Part shown: positions 63,118-64,000 of the stretch, in pieces | Numbering within the stretch: the stretch's first letter is position 1 | Layout of the letters: each line of letters starts with the position of its first letter | Origin: CAXXHQ01 sp963665265 | Lineage (GTDB): Bacteria > Planctomycetota > Planctomycetia > Pirellulales > Thermoguttaceae | Assembly (NCBI GenBank): GCA_963665265.2 | Contig: OY762224.2 | Span: 3,162,001 to 3,226,000 of the forward strand | Direction of reading: 5' to 3' | Length of the DNA: 64,000 nt | Notes under the pieces: model-generated | Seen by the model: the letters and a program-made list of their open reading frames with translations, nothing else | Told to the model about the DNA's origin: nothing | Databases searched by the model: none | Translations under genes and position numbers: made by a program

Positions 63118-63781
63118 GGCCAAATTCCTCGGCAATAGGGGAGAGGCACTTCGAAAATTCTTGCGGCTGTCACCACTTTTTGTATAGGGGGCCCCATGCG
63201 TTCCAAATTTTAACCGTCTCCCCCGCCCAATAGTTTTCAGATAGGTACCTAGCTCCTGTATCTCACGAAGCAAAGTTTTTGAAAGTTAAATTAGGGAGTT
63301 CTTCCCGCTAGGTTGCCGTCAACAAATCGCCATCTGGTCCGCTGTAGGCGCTCTACGAACAGTTGTAGCGGCACGGTGAGCCAGTGAAAGATACTCGATG
63401 GCAAGCAGTGGTATAACAAAACTCATCCAGCCGCGCACATTGGCAGTCATGTTCCTTTTGATGTCATCCTGGGTGGGACTGTTCTGCCGTAATGTTGTGA
63501 ACCAGCTAGCGTTGTTGGCCTTCTACGACTTCCCAGCCGAGCATTGGATTCATCTGCAAACGACGAACCCGATCGAATCGACGTTCGCCACGATTCCCTT
63601 CGCCGACGGAATCAGAGTTCTAGAGACCGCCACCTAAAAAATCCCGTACACAACATTTGACAATAACTCATTATGCGATTCCAATATCACTCGGTGACGA
63701 GCAAATCGGTATCCGCTTCGTAGACACACCTTCACGATTTGAAGGTCAATATGGATGAGGCGGAATGACTCTGGGGGGATC
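63118..63781. other. Spacer with insertion-sequence debris
   Basis: About 660 bases without an intact gene. It contains the IS256 fragment listed separately (63506-63592) and ends with the GGGGGG ribosome site of the last gene. I see no RNA gene. Confidence 0.5.
63506..63592 (+). pseudogene. Fragment of an IS256-family transposase
   Basis: A 29-residue stretch, LALLAFYDFPAEHW followed by IHLQTTNPIESTFAT, matches the conserved C-terminal block of IS256/mutator transposases (FPAxHWxxLRTTNPIEStFAT). The frame is joined on both sides to unrelated sequence, so only a relic remains. Confidence 0.8.
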
Positions 63782-64000
63782 ATGAAGTATCCGAAAAAGC
63801 ACATATCTATTCGCGTGCCTTGGCACGATTCCGGCTGGGATGGACGAGTCTGTACCAATCCACGCCTTAACGGGGCTTGCCTCAATCTCAAACGGATTGG
63901 GCAGGAGAGAAACGATATCGCCGAGGAAGCGGTCGCCGGTCAATCGCTTGCGGACTTGCCTCAAGAGAAATGGCCTTGTTGCGTGGCTGAGCGGGGCGCG
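63782..64000 (+). CDS. N-terminal part of a protein running off the window
   Basis: 73 residues visible from ATG 63782, with GGGGGG 4 nt upstream. It reads KYPKKHISIRVPWHDSGWDG, then VCTNPRLNGACLNLKRIG and LPQEKWPCCVAERGA. The spaced cysteines (VC, AC, PCC) suggest a metal-binding start. I have the impression of large proteins from genomic islands that begin this way but cannot name the family, so no function is given. Position next to an integrase and IS relics fits accessory DNA. Confidence 0.7.
   Translation, partial: MKYPKKHISIRVPWHDSGWDGRVCTNPRLNGACLNLKRIGQERNDIAEEAVAGQSLADLPQEKWPCCVAERGA

Overview
The window looks like a planctomycete chromosome. The evidence is a bacterial microcompartment (BMC) locus of the Planctomycetes-Verrucomicrobia (PVM) fucose/rhamnose type, secreted families and a giant BlaR1-like M56 protease in planctomycete style, and moderate GC content. 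I made this assignment from gene content alone, without a database search.

Layout. 1-5.5 kb: mixed housekeeping and hypothetical genes (tail of a probable spermidine-synthase-like protein, a secreted protein, two tiny paralogous membrane proteins, an alpha/beta hydrolase, a URO-D-like protein, an OsmC-like protein). 5.7-13.6 kb: the BMC operon on the + strand, containing a DeoR regulator, PduL, two BMC-H, an acetate-kinase-type kinase, three BMC-P, a CoA-acylating aldehyde dehydrogenase, an RpiB-like protein and a class II aldolase, closed by a good terminator. Inferred route: fuculose/rhamnulose-1-P to DHAP plus lactaldehyde, then lactyl-CoA, lactyl-P, and lactate plus ATP. 13.6-20 kb: an S1/P1 nuclease, then a PHP-glycosyltransferase fusion with BtaA and BtaB (betaine lipid synthesis). 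20-27 kb: an M56 sensor protease with its BlaI repressor, and RsmH. 27-29 kb: a GNAT protein, tRNA-Val, tRNA-Arg and a cold shock protein. 29.6-36.2 kb: an RND heavy-metal efflux operon. 36.5-44.6 kb: thioesterases, TetR, an epimerase, a NUDIX hydrolase, a receiver-kinase, an ACT protein and ribosomal protein S1, followed by an IS630 remnant.

45.4-61.2 kb is the most interesting part: a selenocysteine (Sec) island. On the minus strand run a methyltransferase, three 2-hydroxyacyl-CoA-dehydratase-like (HgdB family) proteins and their ATP-dependent activator, a SelD fused to an AhpD/CMD domain, a small exported protein, tRNA-Sec and a NapH-like Fe-S membrane protein. Divergently on the + strand lie selA and selB. 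Facing selB are two tandem paralogous secreted proteins whose apparent TGA stops are very probably Sec codons: each frame continues 43 codons to a TAG, then a terminator. Each TGA is followed, after exactly 13 nt, by a perfect 8-bp hairpin with a 3-nt loop that fits the bacterial SECIS model. The small exported protein has the same 13/8/3 geometry and would end in Cys-Pro-Thr-Sec-Ala-Lys. The locus therefore seems to combine a full Sec machinery with its own exported selenoprotein substrates and an Fe-S reductase-like module, a combination I do not recognise as described.

61.5-64 kb is a mobile-element fringe: a shortened tyrosine recombinase, a 22-nt direct repeat, an IS256 fragment and the start of a protein running off the window. 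All homology statements come from reading motifs by eye.
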